From assembly GCA_049516635.1 (NCBI GenBank), contig JBEKSX010000107.1, positions 1-15,768 of the forward strand: a stretch of DNA of 15,768 nt. The letters run 5' to 3'. The notes under the pieces were generated by a model. That model was not told the origin of the DNA, ran no database searches, and worked only from the letters and a program-made list of their open reading frames with translations. Shown here in pieces: positions 1 to 6,442 of this stretch. Every line of letters begins with the position of its first letter. Within the stretch, counting starts at the first letter, position 1. This DNA is from JBEKSX01 sp049516635. GTDB lineage: Bacteria > Bacteroidota > Ignavibacteria > Tepidaquicellales > OLB5. The position numbers and the translations under genes are program-made.

Positions 1-420
1 ATTATATCATTATTAATATTAATAGTATTTATTATAATACAGGGATGTTCCTCCAAAACTACAAACGTAGAAATTACAACCCCTTCGGGCTTAAAATATA
101 TTGATGAAACAATCGGGACAGGTCCTTCGCCGAAGATAGGACAATTTATAACCGTGAAGTATCTCGGCACGCTATCGAATGGAAAAGCTTTTGACAGCAC
201 GGAAGCAGAGCACCCGTATACTTTCCAGCTGGGAATAGATAAGGCTATCCCGGGTTGGGAAGAAGGGTTAATGTCTATGAAGGTTGGCGGTAAAAGAAAA
301 TTGATCGTTCCCCCCCAGCTTGCCTATGGCGAACAGGGGGTAAATGCCGAAAGCGGGGATGTGGTTATTCCTCCCAATTCAACCCTTTACTTCGAAGTTG
401 AACTGCTCGGGATAAAGTAA
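1..420 (+). CDS. FKBP-type peptidyl-prolyl isomerase lipoprotein (5' end outside window)
   Basis: The frame is open from base 1 to the TAA at 418-420, so the true start lies upstream. A GTG at 154 would cut off the leader and is not the start. The first ~13 visible residues are a hydrophobic stretch ending in a lipobox-like IQGC, with the cysteine at 46-48. This implies a lipid-anchored protein on the periplasmic or outer-membrane side. The following ~110 residues are an FKBP domain: a VKYLGTL strand, DST, the PGWEEGL turn, GGKRKLIVPP, LAYGEQG and a closing strand FEVELLGIK. FKBPs catalyse cis-trans isomerisation of Xaa-Pro bonds and assist folding of exported proteins. The gene converges with the methyltransferase, with only 4 bp between the two stops. 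Family call is firm; the client proteins are unknown. Confidence 0.9.
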   Translation: MISLLILIVFIIIQGCSSKTTNVEITTPSGLKYIDETIGTGPSPKIGQFITVKYLGTLSNGKAFDSTEAEHPYTFQLGIDKAIPGWEEGLMSMKVGGKRKLIVPPQLAYGEQGVNAESGDVVIPPNSTLYFEVELLGIK

Positions 421-424
421 AGCA

Positions 425-1426
425 CTACTTTTTTGTCCCTATAATCATTGCAGTACCTGATACCGTATCTTTCCTCTTGAAACCGGAAAAACCTGCTTCC
501 TTCATCCAGCTCTTTATTTCGGATTCCGTGTAAGTATCGCCGTTTGCAGTCCCGACGAGCATGTTCAGAGCAAATAGTGCTCCCCCGAAGGGTTTTGTCC
601 TGTCCTCGTTCATAACCTGATCAAGAACAACAAGCTTTCCTCCTTCATTAAGCCCGGCAGCACATTTCTTAAATAACAGCTTATTTTCCTCTGCGGAGTT
701 GCTGTGAATAACGGCGGAGAGGAACATCATGTCATACCCGCTGCCGAGATCATCGGTAAGATAGTTTCCTGTCATTGTTTCTACCTTGCCGCTCAAGCCT
801 TCGCTCTCTATATATTTTTGAGTGAGAGGAACGACATTCGGAAGATCAAATATAATCGATCTCAATCCTTTTTTCTCTTTCACGAACGCAAAAGAGTAAG
901 CCCCGGAACCGCCGCCGATATCGAGCACTTTATTCACTTTCTTGAAATTAAGAAGCGATGCAATCTCTTTTGCCTGTATCCGCCCCCTCATGTGCATGGC
1001 GGCTATAAATCCTTCGAGCCAGTAATCTCCTCTTTCGTTTATCTCACCGCGGTTCATTACCGAAGTACCTTTCTTAACCGCCTCGGTGAGTGTGCTCCAT
1101 GTTTTCCACAACCCTGCTGTATGCGCAAGACCTCCCATATAACCGGGTTTTCCTTTTACCAGGTATTTATCCGCTGCCTTTGTATTTGAAAATTTGTTTT
1201 TCTTCTTTTTGAGAAGATCCATCGCCGTCAGTGCATTCAGAAGCCTGCCGGCTGCGCGTTCGTCCGCTCCAATCTTTTCTGCAATCTCTTTTGAGGTCTT
1301 TTTCCCATCGGAGAGTACCGTGAATATGTCCAATTCGAATGCAGTCAGCAGGACCCTGCATGTCCTGAAATTGTTTGCAATCTCCATTATCTTGCTATAA
1401 GATAACGATTTTTTCTTTTTAGCCAT
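425..1426 (-). CDS. SAM-dependent O-methyltransferase, family 2 (acetylserotonin OMT-like)
   Basis: 333 residues, a normal length for the family. Residues ~10-100 form a helical/winged-helix dimerisation domain (helix, then KTSKEIAEKIGADERAAGRL). The Rossmann SAM-binding domain follows: motif I KVLDIGGGSG at 166-175, FDLPNVV at 193-199, and a GNYLTDDL loop near 220. H251 in VIHSNSAEE sits where plant-type O-methyltransferases carry the catalytic histidine (usually HDW/HNWSDE). The family transfers a methyl group from SAM to hydroxyls of small molecules, often in secondary metabolism or quinone/pigment pathways. The substrate cannot be read from the sequence, and no pathway neighbour is present. 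No Shine-Dalgarno sequence is visible before the ATG. Confidence 0.87.
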   Translation of the reverse strand: MAKKKKSLSYSKIMEIANNFRTCRVLLTAFELDIFTVLSDGKKTSKEIAEKIGADERAAGRLLNALTAMDLLKKKKNKFSNTKAADKYLVKGKPGYMGGLAHTAGLWKTWSTLTEAVKKGTSVMNRGEINERGDYWLEGFIAAMHMRGRIQAKEIASLLNFKKVNKVLDIGGGSGAYSFAFVKEKKGLRSIIFDLPNVVPLTQKYIESEGLSGKVETMTGNYLTDDLGSGYDMMFLSAVIHSNSAEENKLLFKKCAAGLNEGGKLVVLDQVMNEDRTKPFGGALFALNMLVGTANGDTYTESEIKSWMKEAGFSGFKRKDTVSGTAMIIGTKK

Positions 1427-1498
1427 TTTATATATGTTTTTAATTTAACTTACTACGTTGGATTGATTCGAGCTCTCAGCATTCACTTTGTTACTCGC

Positions 1499-1546
1499 TT
1501 CACATCAGCCGTCCGCTTTTCACGTTTGCCGTTTCACATCTGCCGT
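1499..1546. repeat. Three imperfect 14-bp repeats, consensus TTCAC(A/G)T(C/T)(A/T)GCCGT
   Basis: Copies are at 1499-1512 (TTCACATCAGCCGT), 1519-1532 (TTCACGTTTGCCGT) and 1533-1546 (TTCACATCTGCCGT). The last two are directly adjacent; the first is 6 bp earlier. They fill the 129-bp gap between the methyltransferase start and the lipoprotein stop. Function is unknown. They may be slippage-derived intergenic filler or a site read in the methyltransferase leader. Confidence 0.7.
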
Positions 1547-1555
1547 CTGCCTCTC

Positions 1556-2167
1556 CTAATTTTTTACCGGTCTTCTTATCACATAGTAGCCGTTAAGCCT
1601 GTACTTTCCATAAACAACGTTATTGAGTATATTATCACCGTTATCCTTCTGGCTTGTGCCTGCCCACCATGCCATAGCATACAGCTCCTGTTTCAGCTTA
1701 ACAAGATAGTCAAATATTATCACGTGACCGTTCCATGCAAGTAGATCGCCTTTCTTAGCGGATTCGGGTTCGGAGATGCCCACAACAGGAAGTATGTCAT
1801 TAAACTGCGTTGTATCGGCAAGGTCATTGGAAAGTGCATTTGTCTTTGGCGTCTTGAATCCCGCTTTATACAATGTATTGAGCGCAAATATATTGCACTT
1901 TGTCCTGTTCTTCAGATGTATCACTTTATTGCTCAGCCAGTACAATTGTGTTTCGTCATTCTCTCTGGAATACATCTCGTTGTTCTGTTCTTCCTTCGCT
2001 GCGTTATAAATCAGAGCCCCGCGTTGTGCTTCAGACTCACTTTCCGTTTCTGAAGATGTTTCGGTCTTTTCTTCGGTTTCAGTGGATGTTTTGGAGCTGC
2101 TGCATCCGGTTATGTAAATTGTCCCCGCTGCAAACAGCAATATATAAAGTTTGTAATATTTAATCAT
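1556..2167 (-). CDS. Lipoprotein with probable papain/NlpC-like (CHAP-type) cysteine hydrolase domain
   Basis: 203 residues. The N-terminus has a short positive region (KYYK), a hydrophobic core (LYILLFAAGTIYI) and lipobox ITGC with Cys22. A Ser/Thr/Glu-rich low-complexity linker follows at ~23-48, then a globular part. In that part C91 lies at the start of a helix (KCNIFALN) and H148 lies in a strand (GDLLAWNGHVIIFD). A helix-starting Cys followed by a GDL...GH(V/I) strand is the layout of NlpC/P60- and CHAP-type amidases, which cut peptidoglycan peptides. The third polar residue is not obvious; D153 is a candidate. I infer a surface-anchored cell-wall amidase or related enzyme, but a structure-based match would be needed. 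It lies 69 bp downstream of the HEPN gene on the same strand. Confidence 0.65.
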   Translation of the reverse strand: MIKYYKLYILLFAAGTIYITGCSSSKTSTETEEKTETSSETESESEAQRGALIYNAAKEEQNNEMYSRENDETQLYWLSNKVIHLKNRTKCNIFALNTLYKAGFKTPKTNALSNDLADTTQFNDILPVVGISEPESAKKGDLLAWNGHVIIFDYLVKLKQELYAMAWWAGTSQKDNGDNILNNVVYGKYRLNGYYVIRRPVKN

Positions 2168-2236
2168 AATTTATATTATAAACTATGATAAAATGTTATT
2201 TATTAAAAGTATATAATAAGGAGACGTGATTGAATT

Positions 2237-2620
2237 TTATGATGTTGGAATCCTGGCCGGTATTTTTTTTAGGTTTGGTAAATAAAGGGTTTTTATGCGT
2301 TCATAAATTTCCTCTGATTCCTCTTTGCTGTACAAGTGAGACATTTTATTCCTATCCTGAAGCATGTTGAGAAATGCTTCCTCGTTGTCTATTAGTCCGA
2401 TCCTGAAAGCTGCCTTTAGACATTCCTTTGGTGTATTGCAGATGATTCCCTGATCTTCCAAATATAGTTTTAACATTTTCCATAAAAGTTCAATCGTAAA
2501 CTCGAATCTTTGTATAACTCCGTCTTTATCGAGTTCATCAATGGCAGACGATGTACCTTCATCAAGTTTGCGGATGGCATTCGTATATTGCTGTAAAGCG
2601 AATTTTACTTCATCTTTCAT
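2237..2620 (-). CDS. hepT: HEPN-domain protein, HI0074/HepT-like (toxin of MNT-HEPN pair)
   Basis: 127 residues from the ATG at 2620. A TTG at 2629 in frame would add three residues, but AGGA then sits almost against it, so the ATG is preferred. The protein is all-helical, with the family's typical KDEVKFALQQY opening and VIQRFEFTIELLWKMLK helix. The C-terminal RNKMSHLY (R90, H95, Y97) matches R-x4-H-x-Y, the RNase active-site motif of HEPN toxins. In HepT proteins the tyrosine is the residue adenylylated by the partner nucleotidyltransferase. The gene overlaps the 3' end of the nucleotidyltransferase gene by 11 bp, so the two are translationally coupled. Members of this family were long annotated as 'nucleotidyltransferase substrate-binding protein'. 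Toxicity is inferred, not shown. Confidence 0.85.
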   Translation of the reverse strand: MKDEVKFALQQYTNAIRKLDEGTSSAIDELDKDGVIQRFEFTIELLWKMLKLYLEDQGIICNTPKECLKAAFRIGLIDNEEAFLNMLQDRNKMSHLYSKEESEEIYERIKTLYLPNLKKIPARIPTS

Positions 2621-2921
2621 GCAGCACAATTCCTGTCTTTGAAATGATATTTATGAAACCCTGTTCCAATCCCGGTAAATAAACAATATCAACATTATAT
2701 AAACCTGAAAATTTCTCGATTTCTTCACTAATTCTTCTCTGTAATACAACATCAGGTCTCTTAATATCTATAGCAATATCAAAATCAGATCTCGAATTAA
2801 AATTACCCTTAGCACGCGAACCAAACAAAATAATCCTGTTCGGATCCAGATATCTTTTCAGAACATCCAGTATTTGAGTTACCAGTACAGATTCTCTATC
2901 TGTTTTTAAATACTTCTCCAT
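2610..2921 (-). CDS. mntA: Minimal nucleotidyltransferase (MntA-like antitoxin)
   Basis: 103 residues. The pol-beta-type nucleotidyltransferase core is clear: FGSRAKGN at 33-40, with G34-S35 followed after ten residues by D46-F-D48, i.e. the GS-x10-D-x-D motif, and the third acidic residue D78 in YNVDIVYL. It is upstream of the HEPN gene and overlaps it. In characterised MNT-HEPN (type VII) systems the MNT protein AMPylates the HEPN toxin near its RNase site and silences it. All metal-binding acidic residues are present, so the enzyme looks active. The order here is antitoxin first, as in the HI0073-HI0074 pair, whereas some systems have the toxin first. No recognised promoter was found in the AT-rich leader. 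Confidence 0.88.
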   Translation of the reverse strand: MEKYLKTDRESVLVTQILDVLKRYLDPNRIILFGSRAKGNFNSRSDFDIAIDIKRPDVVLQRRISEEIEKFSGLYNVDIVYLPGLEQGFINIISKTGIVLHER

Positions 2922-3076
2922 ATATATGTATTATATAAAAATATCCCGTTTAAAAATATAGTAAAATTGAGACCTATCGTTTAAAAACATCAAATATAAA
3001 TCTTTTTATTGATGAGACGTGATAAATAATCTGCATTCTCAATTGCATAACCTTTATGTTGCGTTTACAAATATAT

Positions 3077-3117
3077 AAAAAAAGCCGCTCATTCTTTCAA
3101 ATGAACGGCTTTTTTTT
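3077..3117 (-). terminator. Rho-independent terminator for dnaK
   Basis: The stem pairs AGCCG (3083-3087) with CGGCT (3106-3110) and TCATT (3089-3093) with AATGA (3100-3104). There is one C/A mismatch and a 6-nt loop. A run of seven A/T pairs flanks it on each side, so it could act in both directions. On the minus strand it lies ~120 bp past the dnaK stop and ends in a T-run. Confidence 0.85.
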
Positions 3118-3190
3118 AATTACAGGATCTCCCGCGTAGACGTCAACTTTTACACAGGATAATCCATGTTTATTTATACGATTACACTAA

Positions 3191-3235
3191 ACTTACTTTA
3201 CAAACCTTACAAACCTTATGAACTTTATAAACCTA
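3191..3235. repeat. 9-bp tandem repeat abutting the dnaK stop codon
   Basis: Five 9-bp units in perfect phase: ACTTACTTT (3191), ACAAACCTT (3200), ACAAACCTT (3209), ATGAACTTT (3218) and ATAAACCTA (3227-3235). On the dnaK strand the unit is roughly AAGGTTTGT. The array begins at the base right after the dnaK stop, in its 3' untranslated region before the terminator. Two units are identical; the others have diverged. Confidence 0.75.
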
Positions 3236-5182
3236 TTACTTCTTATCCTTATCGTCTATCACTTCGTAATCTGCATTCTCGACCTTCTTGTCATCGGTCT
3301 TTGCCTGAGCTTCGCCTGACTGCTGTCCTTGCGAACCGAATCCTTCCTGTCCGCCTTGTTGTCCTCCCTGCTGACCGCCGGTTGCCTGCGAATACATCTG
3401 CGTCGATGCTTCGTTCCATGCAGCATTCAATCCTTCCATAGCGGATTTTATCTCCTCTATGTTCGAACCTTTCTGCACTTCTTTCAACCTGTCTATAGCA
3501 GTCTGTACTTTCATTTTCATTTCAGGTGTCAGCTTTTCGCCGAATTCCTTGAGCTGTTTCTCGCTCTGGAATACGAGGCTGTCCGCCTGGTTCTTCGTAT
3601 CTATCCCTTCTCTCTTTTTCTTGTCATCGGATTCGTGTTCCTTTGCATCTTTTTTCATCTTTTCTATCTCGGATTCGCTCAGTCCGCTCGAGTGAGTTAT
3701 CTTGATCGACTGTTCCTTATTGGTAGCCTTGTCCTTTGCAGTAACATGCAAGATACCGTTCGCATCTATATCAAAAGTAACTTCGATCTGCGGTATTCCT
3801 CTCGGTGCCGGCGGAATTCCGTCAAGATGGAACCTGCCCAGCGTCCTGTTATCTGATGCCAGGGGACGCTCACCCTGCAACACGTGTATCTCAACCGAGG
3901 GCTGGTTATCCGATGCAGTTGAAAATGTCTCCGTCTTCTTGGTCGGGATAGTTGTGTTCGCATCTATCATCTTCGTAAACACACCGCCCAGAGTCTCTAT
4001 ACCGAGTGAAAGCGGGGTAACATCTAGCAGCAACACGTCGGTTACATCACCTGCAAGCACGCCGCCCTGGATGGCTGCGCCTACCGCTACAACTTCATCC
4101 GGGTTAACGCCCTTGTGGGGCTCTTTCTCGAATAACTGTCTTACAACATCCTGTACCTTAGGAATTCTTGTCGAACCGCCGACGAGTATAACCTCATCGA
4201 TATCTTTTGCCGTATAACCCGCATCCTGCATAGCTTTTCTGCATGGTCCGACCGTTCTCTGTATAAGGTCATCAACCAATTGTTCGAACTTTGCCCGTGT
4301 TACCGTCATATCCAGGTGCTTCGCACCTTCTGCCGTTGCGGTAATGTACGGAAGCTTGATGTCTGTCTGTGTCTGAGTCGAAAGCTCGCATTTAGCTTTT
4401 TCAGCTTCGACTTTCAGTCTCTGCAAAGCCATCGGGTCTTTCCTCAGGTCAACGCCTTCCTGCTTCTGGAATTCATCCGCAAGATAGTCGATTAACCTCT
4501 GGTCAAAGTCATCCCCGCCAAGGTGGGTATCACCGTTGGTTGATTTTACCTCGAACACTCCTTCACCAAGTTCAAGTATCGATATATCGAACGTTCCTCC
4601 GCCAAGGTCGTACACAGCTATTTTCTCATCTTTCTTCTTTTTATCGAGTCCGTATGCAAGTGCTGCGGCAGTCGGTTCGTTGATAATTCTTTTAACATCG
4701 AGCCCTGCAATCTTGCCTGCATCTTTTGTTGCCTGCCTCTGCGAATCATTGAAGTAAGCCGGAACCGTGATAACGGCTTCGGTAACTTTCTGGCCGAGAT
4801 AATCCTCCGCGGTCTGCTTCATCTTCTGAAGTATCATTGCAGAGATTTCCGGCGGTGAATATATCCTGTCACTTATCGATACCCTTGCTGTATCGTTCTC
4901 GCCTTTGATTACCTTATACGATATCTTTGTCATTTCATCGGTTACCTCATCAAATCTTCTTCCCATAAATCTTTTTATTGAGTACACCGTATTCTGCGGA
5001 TTCGTAACCGCCTGTCTTTTCGCTGCCTGTCCAACCAGCCGCTCGCCTGTCTTGGTAAAACCTACAACCGAGGGAGTTGTTCTGCCTCCTTCGGAATTCG
5101 GTATAACAACGGGATCGTTCCCTTCCATAACAGCCACACACGAGTTAGTCGTACCGAGGTCTATTCCTATTATTTTTCCCAT
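3236..5182 (-). CDS. dnaK: Molecular chaperone DnaK (Hsp70)
   Basis: 648 residues, close to the usual ~640. The actin-like ATPase domain (1-~382) has GIDLGTTNSCVAV at 6-18, FNDSQRQATKDAG at 144-156, INEPTAAALAYG at 167-178, DLGGGTFD at 192-199 and VGGSTRIPK at 334-342. The inter-domain linker DVLLLD is at 382-387, followed by the beta-sandwich substrate-binding domain and helical lid. The tail has a Gln/Gly-rich stretch near 600-620 and ends in acidic-lysine residues (EVIDDKDKK). DnaK binds exposed hydrophobic peptides in an ATP cycle driven by DnaJ and GrpE, neither of which is adjacent. Before the ATG is a good ribosome site (GAGGAAGGAA). No CIRCE element was found upstream. A terminator and a 9-bp tandem array follow the gene. 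Confidence 0.98.
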   Translation of the reverse strand: MGKIIGIDLGTTNSCVAVMEGNDPVVIPNSEGGRTTPSVVGFTKTGERLVGQAAKRQAVTNPQNTVYSIKRFMGRRFDEVTDEMTKISYKVIKGENDTARVSISDRIYSPPEISAMILQKMKQTAEDYLGQKVTEAVITVPAYFNDSQRQATKDAGKIAGLDVKRIINEPTAAALAYGLDKKKKDEKIAVYDLGGGTFDISILELGEGVFEVKSTNGDTHLGGDDFDQRLIDYLADEFQKQEGVDLRKDPMALQRLKVEAEKAKCELSTQTQTDIKLPYITATAEGAKHLDMTVTRAKFEQLVDDLIQRTVGPCRKAMQDAGYTAKDIDEVILVGGSTRIPKVQDVVRQLFEKEPHKGVNPDEVVAVGAAIQGGVLAGDVTDVLLLDVTPLSLGIETLGGVFTKMIDANTTIPTKKTETFSTASDNQPSVEIHVLQGERPLASDNRTLGRFHLDGIPPAPRGIPQIEVTFDIDANGILHVTAKDKATNKEQSIKITHSSGLSESEIEKMKKDAKEHESDDKKKREGIDTKNQADSLVFQSEKQLKEFGEKLTPEMKMKVQTAIDRLKEVQKGSNIEEIKSAMEGLNAAWNEASTQMYSQATGGQQGGQQGGQEGFGSQGQQSGEAQAKTDDKKVENADYEVIDDKDKK

Positions 5183-5251
5183 AGTATTATTTCCTTCCTC
5201 TAACTGTTTTTTATAATTTTATAAACTGAAAACTTTTCTAATCCTGAATTA

Positions 5252-5476
5252 TTATTTATACTTTAATGTTATATTTGCCGTGCCCTGAAAAGGTAATGAG
5301 GTTGTAACAGATATTGTAATCATATTTCTTGTTGATAAATCAGGAGAATAATTAGCATAAGTATCATGTATATGATCTGAATCATAGAATCCTTTTCTAT
5401 CATCAAATTTTTCAAATAATGGCATCGATAGAATGCCAGGTATTAATATTACGCGTGCTAACTCGTTTTTTTTCAT
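5252..5476 (-). CDS. Hypothetical protein of 74 residues, doubtful
   Basis: An open frame with start ATG at 5476 (preceded by an in-frame TTG). I do not recognise the product. It begins MKKNELARVILIPGILSMPL, a positive-then-hydrophobic stretch that could be a weak signal peptide. A polar middle (FDDRKGFYDSDHIHDTY) follows, and the C-terminus alternates like a beta-strand (ISVTTSLPF...ITLKYK). No ribosome binding site precedes it, and the flanks are low-complexity AT sequence and repeats. It could be a small exported protein, the tail of a decayed surface protein, or a chance ORF. Confidence 0.3.
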   Translation of the reverse strand: MKKNELARVILIPGILSMPLFEKFDDRKGFYDSDHIHDTYANYSPDLSTRNMITISVTTSLPFQGTANITLKYK

Positions 5477-5528
5477 CAAAGGTATTTATAAAATTTATAA
5501 TATTTTATATTTATAACAAAATAAATAG

Positions 5529-5558
5529 GGTGTCATCCCGAGCTATCGGGATGACACC
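5529..5558. repeat. Perfect 13-bp inverted repeat, 4-bp loop
   Basis: GGTGTCATCCCGA at 5529-5541 pairs exactly with TCGGGATGACACC at 5546-5558 around GCTA. It would form a very stable hairpin in either strand. No T-run follows, so it is not a classic terminator. It shares the GTCAT end with the neighbouring inverted-repeat element and is probably a related dispersed intergenic palindrome. Confidence 0.8.
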
Positions 5559-5600
5559 AGCATTTATTCTATCTATCACCATCGTATACGTCGTCTAACT

Positions 5601-5702
5601 GTCATTCTGACCCCGAGCACTCGGGGGAAGAATCTCTTATCACAATCGAATATTAGATCCTTCGCGGAGAACACCCCGCACTATTGCGGGGCTCAGAATG
5701 AC
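5601..5702. repeat. Dispersed ~100-bp inverted-repeat element, copy 1
   Basis: Bounded by GTCATTCTGA (5601-5610) and its exact reverse complement TCAGAATGAC (5693-5702). Inside are two further hairpins, CCCCGAG-CA-CTCGGGG (5611-5626) and CCCCGCA-CTAT-TGCGGGG (5674-5691), and the tag GAAGAATCTC (5627-5636). The right 45 bp match copy 2 (8177-8221) at 40 of 45 positions. It carries no ORF and lies 27 bp past the hsp20 stop. The overall form is MITE-like or REP/BIME-like. Confidence 0.85.
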
Positions 5703-5729
5703 CAATATAGTTCTCAGTTGTCTCTGCCC

Positions 5730-6185
5730 TTATTTAATATCTATCTGTTTCTCAACAACCTTTGCTTCTTCCGTCTTCGGAAGAGTGATCTTCAGCACGC
5801 CGTCATTGAATTCAGCTGCGATCTTATCAACCATGATCTCTGCAGGAAGAGTGAAGCTTCTGGAAAATGAACCGCTCGTTCTCTCGATCCTGTAGTAGTT
5901 CTTCTTTTCATCACGCATCTCTTTTTTCTTCTCACCGCTTATTGTCAGCACATCACCAACAACCGAAACCTTCACGTCCTTCTTATCGACACCGGGGATC
6001 TCTGCCTCAACATACAGGTTCTCATTATCTTCTGTCACATCAACTCTCGGGGTAAACACGTTTGAATTGAAATTTTTCCAGGGCCATTCACCGAAAAACG
6101 GCGCATCGAAATCCTCAAAGAACTTCTTAACCCTTGAATCAAATTTTTCCAGTCCGTTAGCTGGCCTAAATTTTACTAATGTCAT
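5730..6185 (-). CDS. hsp20: Small heat-shock protein, Hsp20/alpha-crystallin family
   Basis: 151 residues, typical length. A variable N-terminal arm (1-~44, rich in Phe/Trp: FFEDFDAPFFGEWPW) precedes the alpha-crystallin beta-sandwich (~46-138). The domain shows PRVDVTEDNENLYVEAEIPGV, the DVLTISGEKK strand, the Arg-bearing YYRIERTSGSFSRSFTLP strand and the signature GVLKITLPK at 129-137. The tail ends KQIDIK, the I-x-I motif that docks in the groove of a neighbouring subunit during oligomer assembly. It is an ATP-independent holdase that keeps unfolding proteins soluble for DnaK, whose gene is ~550 bp downstream on the same strand. An AAAGGAGG ribosome site lies 8 bp before the ATG. Confidence 0.96.
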   Translation of the reverse strand: MTLVKFRPANGLEKFDSRVKKFFEDFDAPFFGEWPWKNFNSNVFTPRVDVTEDNENLYVEAEIPGVDKKDVKVSVVGDVLTISGEKKKEMRDEKKNYYRIERTSGSFSRSFTLPAEIMVDKIAAEFNDGVLKITLPKTEEAKVVEKQIDIK

Positions 6186-6295
6186 TTTTAAATCCTCCTT
6201 TTATTCATTTAACTATACATATATACCTCAATCGATGTGCCAAAGTAAATATTGCGAAATTCTTCAAATTTCCTCATTTTACTAAATTCCCGCTT

Positions 6296-6369
6296 TGACA
6301 AAATTACACAATTTTAGGAAATAATTACAATAATTTGAAAAAAATGCATATTTTTGTGACAAAATTACA
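6296..6369. repeat. 13-bp direct repeat in the hsp20/ridA divergent intergenic region
   Basis: TGACAAAATTACA occurs at 6296-6308 and again exactly at 6357-6369, 61 bp apart. Each copy contains, on the minus strand, TAATTTTG, which fits the Bacteroidetes -7 form TAnnTTTG. They may be two start sites for hsp20 or a duplicated operator. Confidence 0.7.
6299..6330 (-). promoter_or_regulatory. Candidate hsp20 promoter (TTG-N21-TAATTTTG)
   Basis: On the minus strand, TTG at 6330-6328 is followed 21 bp later by TAATTTTG at 6306-6299, the Bacteroidetes-type -33/-7 layout. It would give a leader of roughly 105-110 nt before the hsp20 ATG. No CIRCE or other heat-shock operator is seen. Confidence 0.4.
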
Positions 6370-6392
6370 AAATGACATGTTTTAGGCTTGTA

Positions 6393-6423
6393 TTGTAATT
6401 GTATTAAATAACCCCTATTTTTG
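6393..6423 (+). promoter_or_regulatory. Candidate ridA promoter (TTG-N20-TATTTTTG)
   Basis: TTG at 6393-6395 and TATTTTTG at 6416-6423, spacer 20 bp, ending 19 bp before the ridA ATG. The same boxes and the same spacing recur upstream of rplY (12122-12152, minus), which supports both calls. Confidence 0.5.
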
Positions 6424-6442
6424 CATAACAATTCATTCAGAT

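Larger units (their letters stand above)
2922..3235. other. Intergenic gap between mntA and dnaK
   Basis: 314 bp without a convincing gene. It is very AT-rich near mntA, with a short direct repeat (CGTTTAAAAA at about 2948 and 2979). It also contains TAATCTGCATTCTC at 3027-3040, which recurs inside the 3' end of dnaK, an intrinsic terminator (3077-3117) and a 9-bp tandem array (3191-3235). Confidence 0.7.

Noticed and set aside
704..1361. Open frames overlapping the methyltransferase on both strands
   Set aside because: They lie inside the clear methyltransferase gene in other frames and show no family features.
3329..4217. Long plus-strand open frames opposite dnaK (up to 175 codons)
   Set aside because: They are antisense to unmistakable DnaK codons, have low-complexity Ser/Phe/Leu content and show no motif.
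5183..5251. CIRCE/HrcA operator upstream of dnaK
   Set aside because: No TTAGCACTC-N9-GAGTGCTAA-like inverted repeat in the leader, nor upstream of hsp20.
5529..5702. CRISPR array or tRNA cluster
   Set aside because: The palindromes are not regularly spaced, there are no equal-length spacers and no cas gene. No cloverleaf could be drawn.
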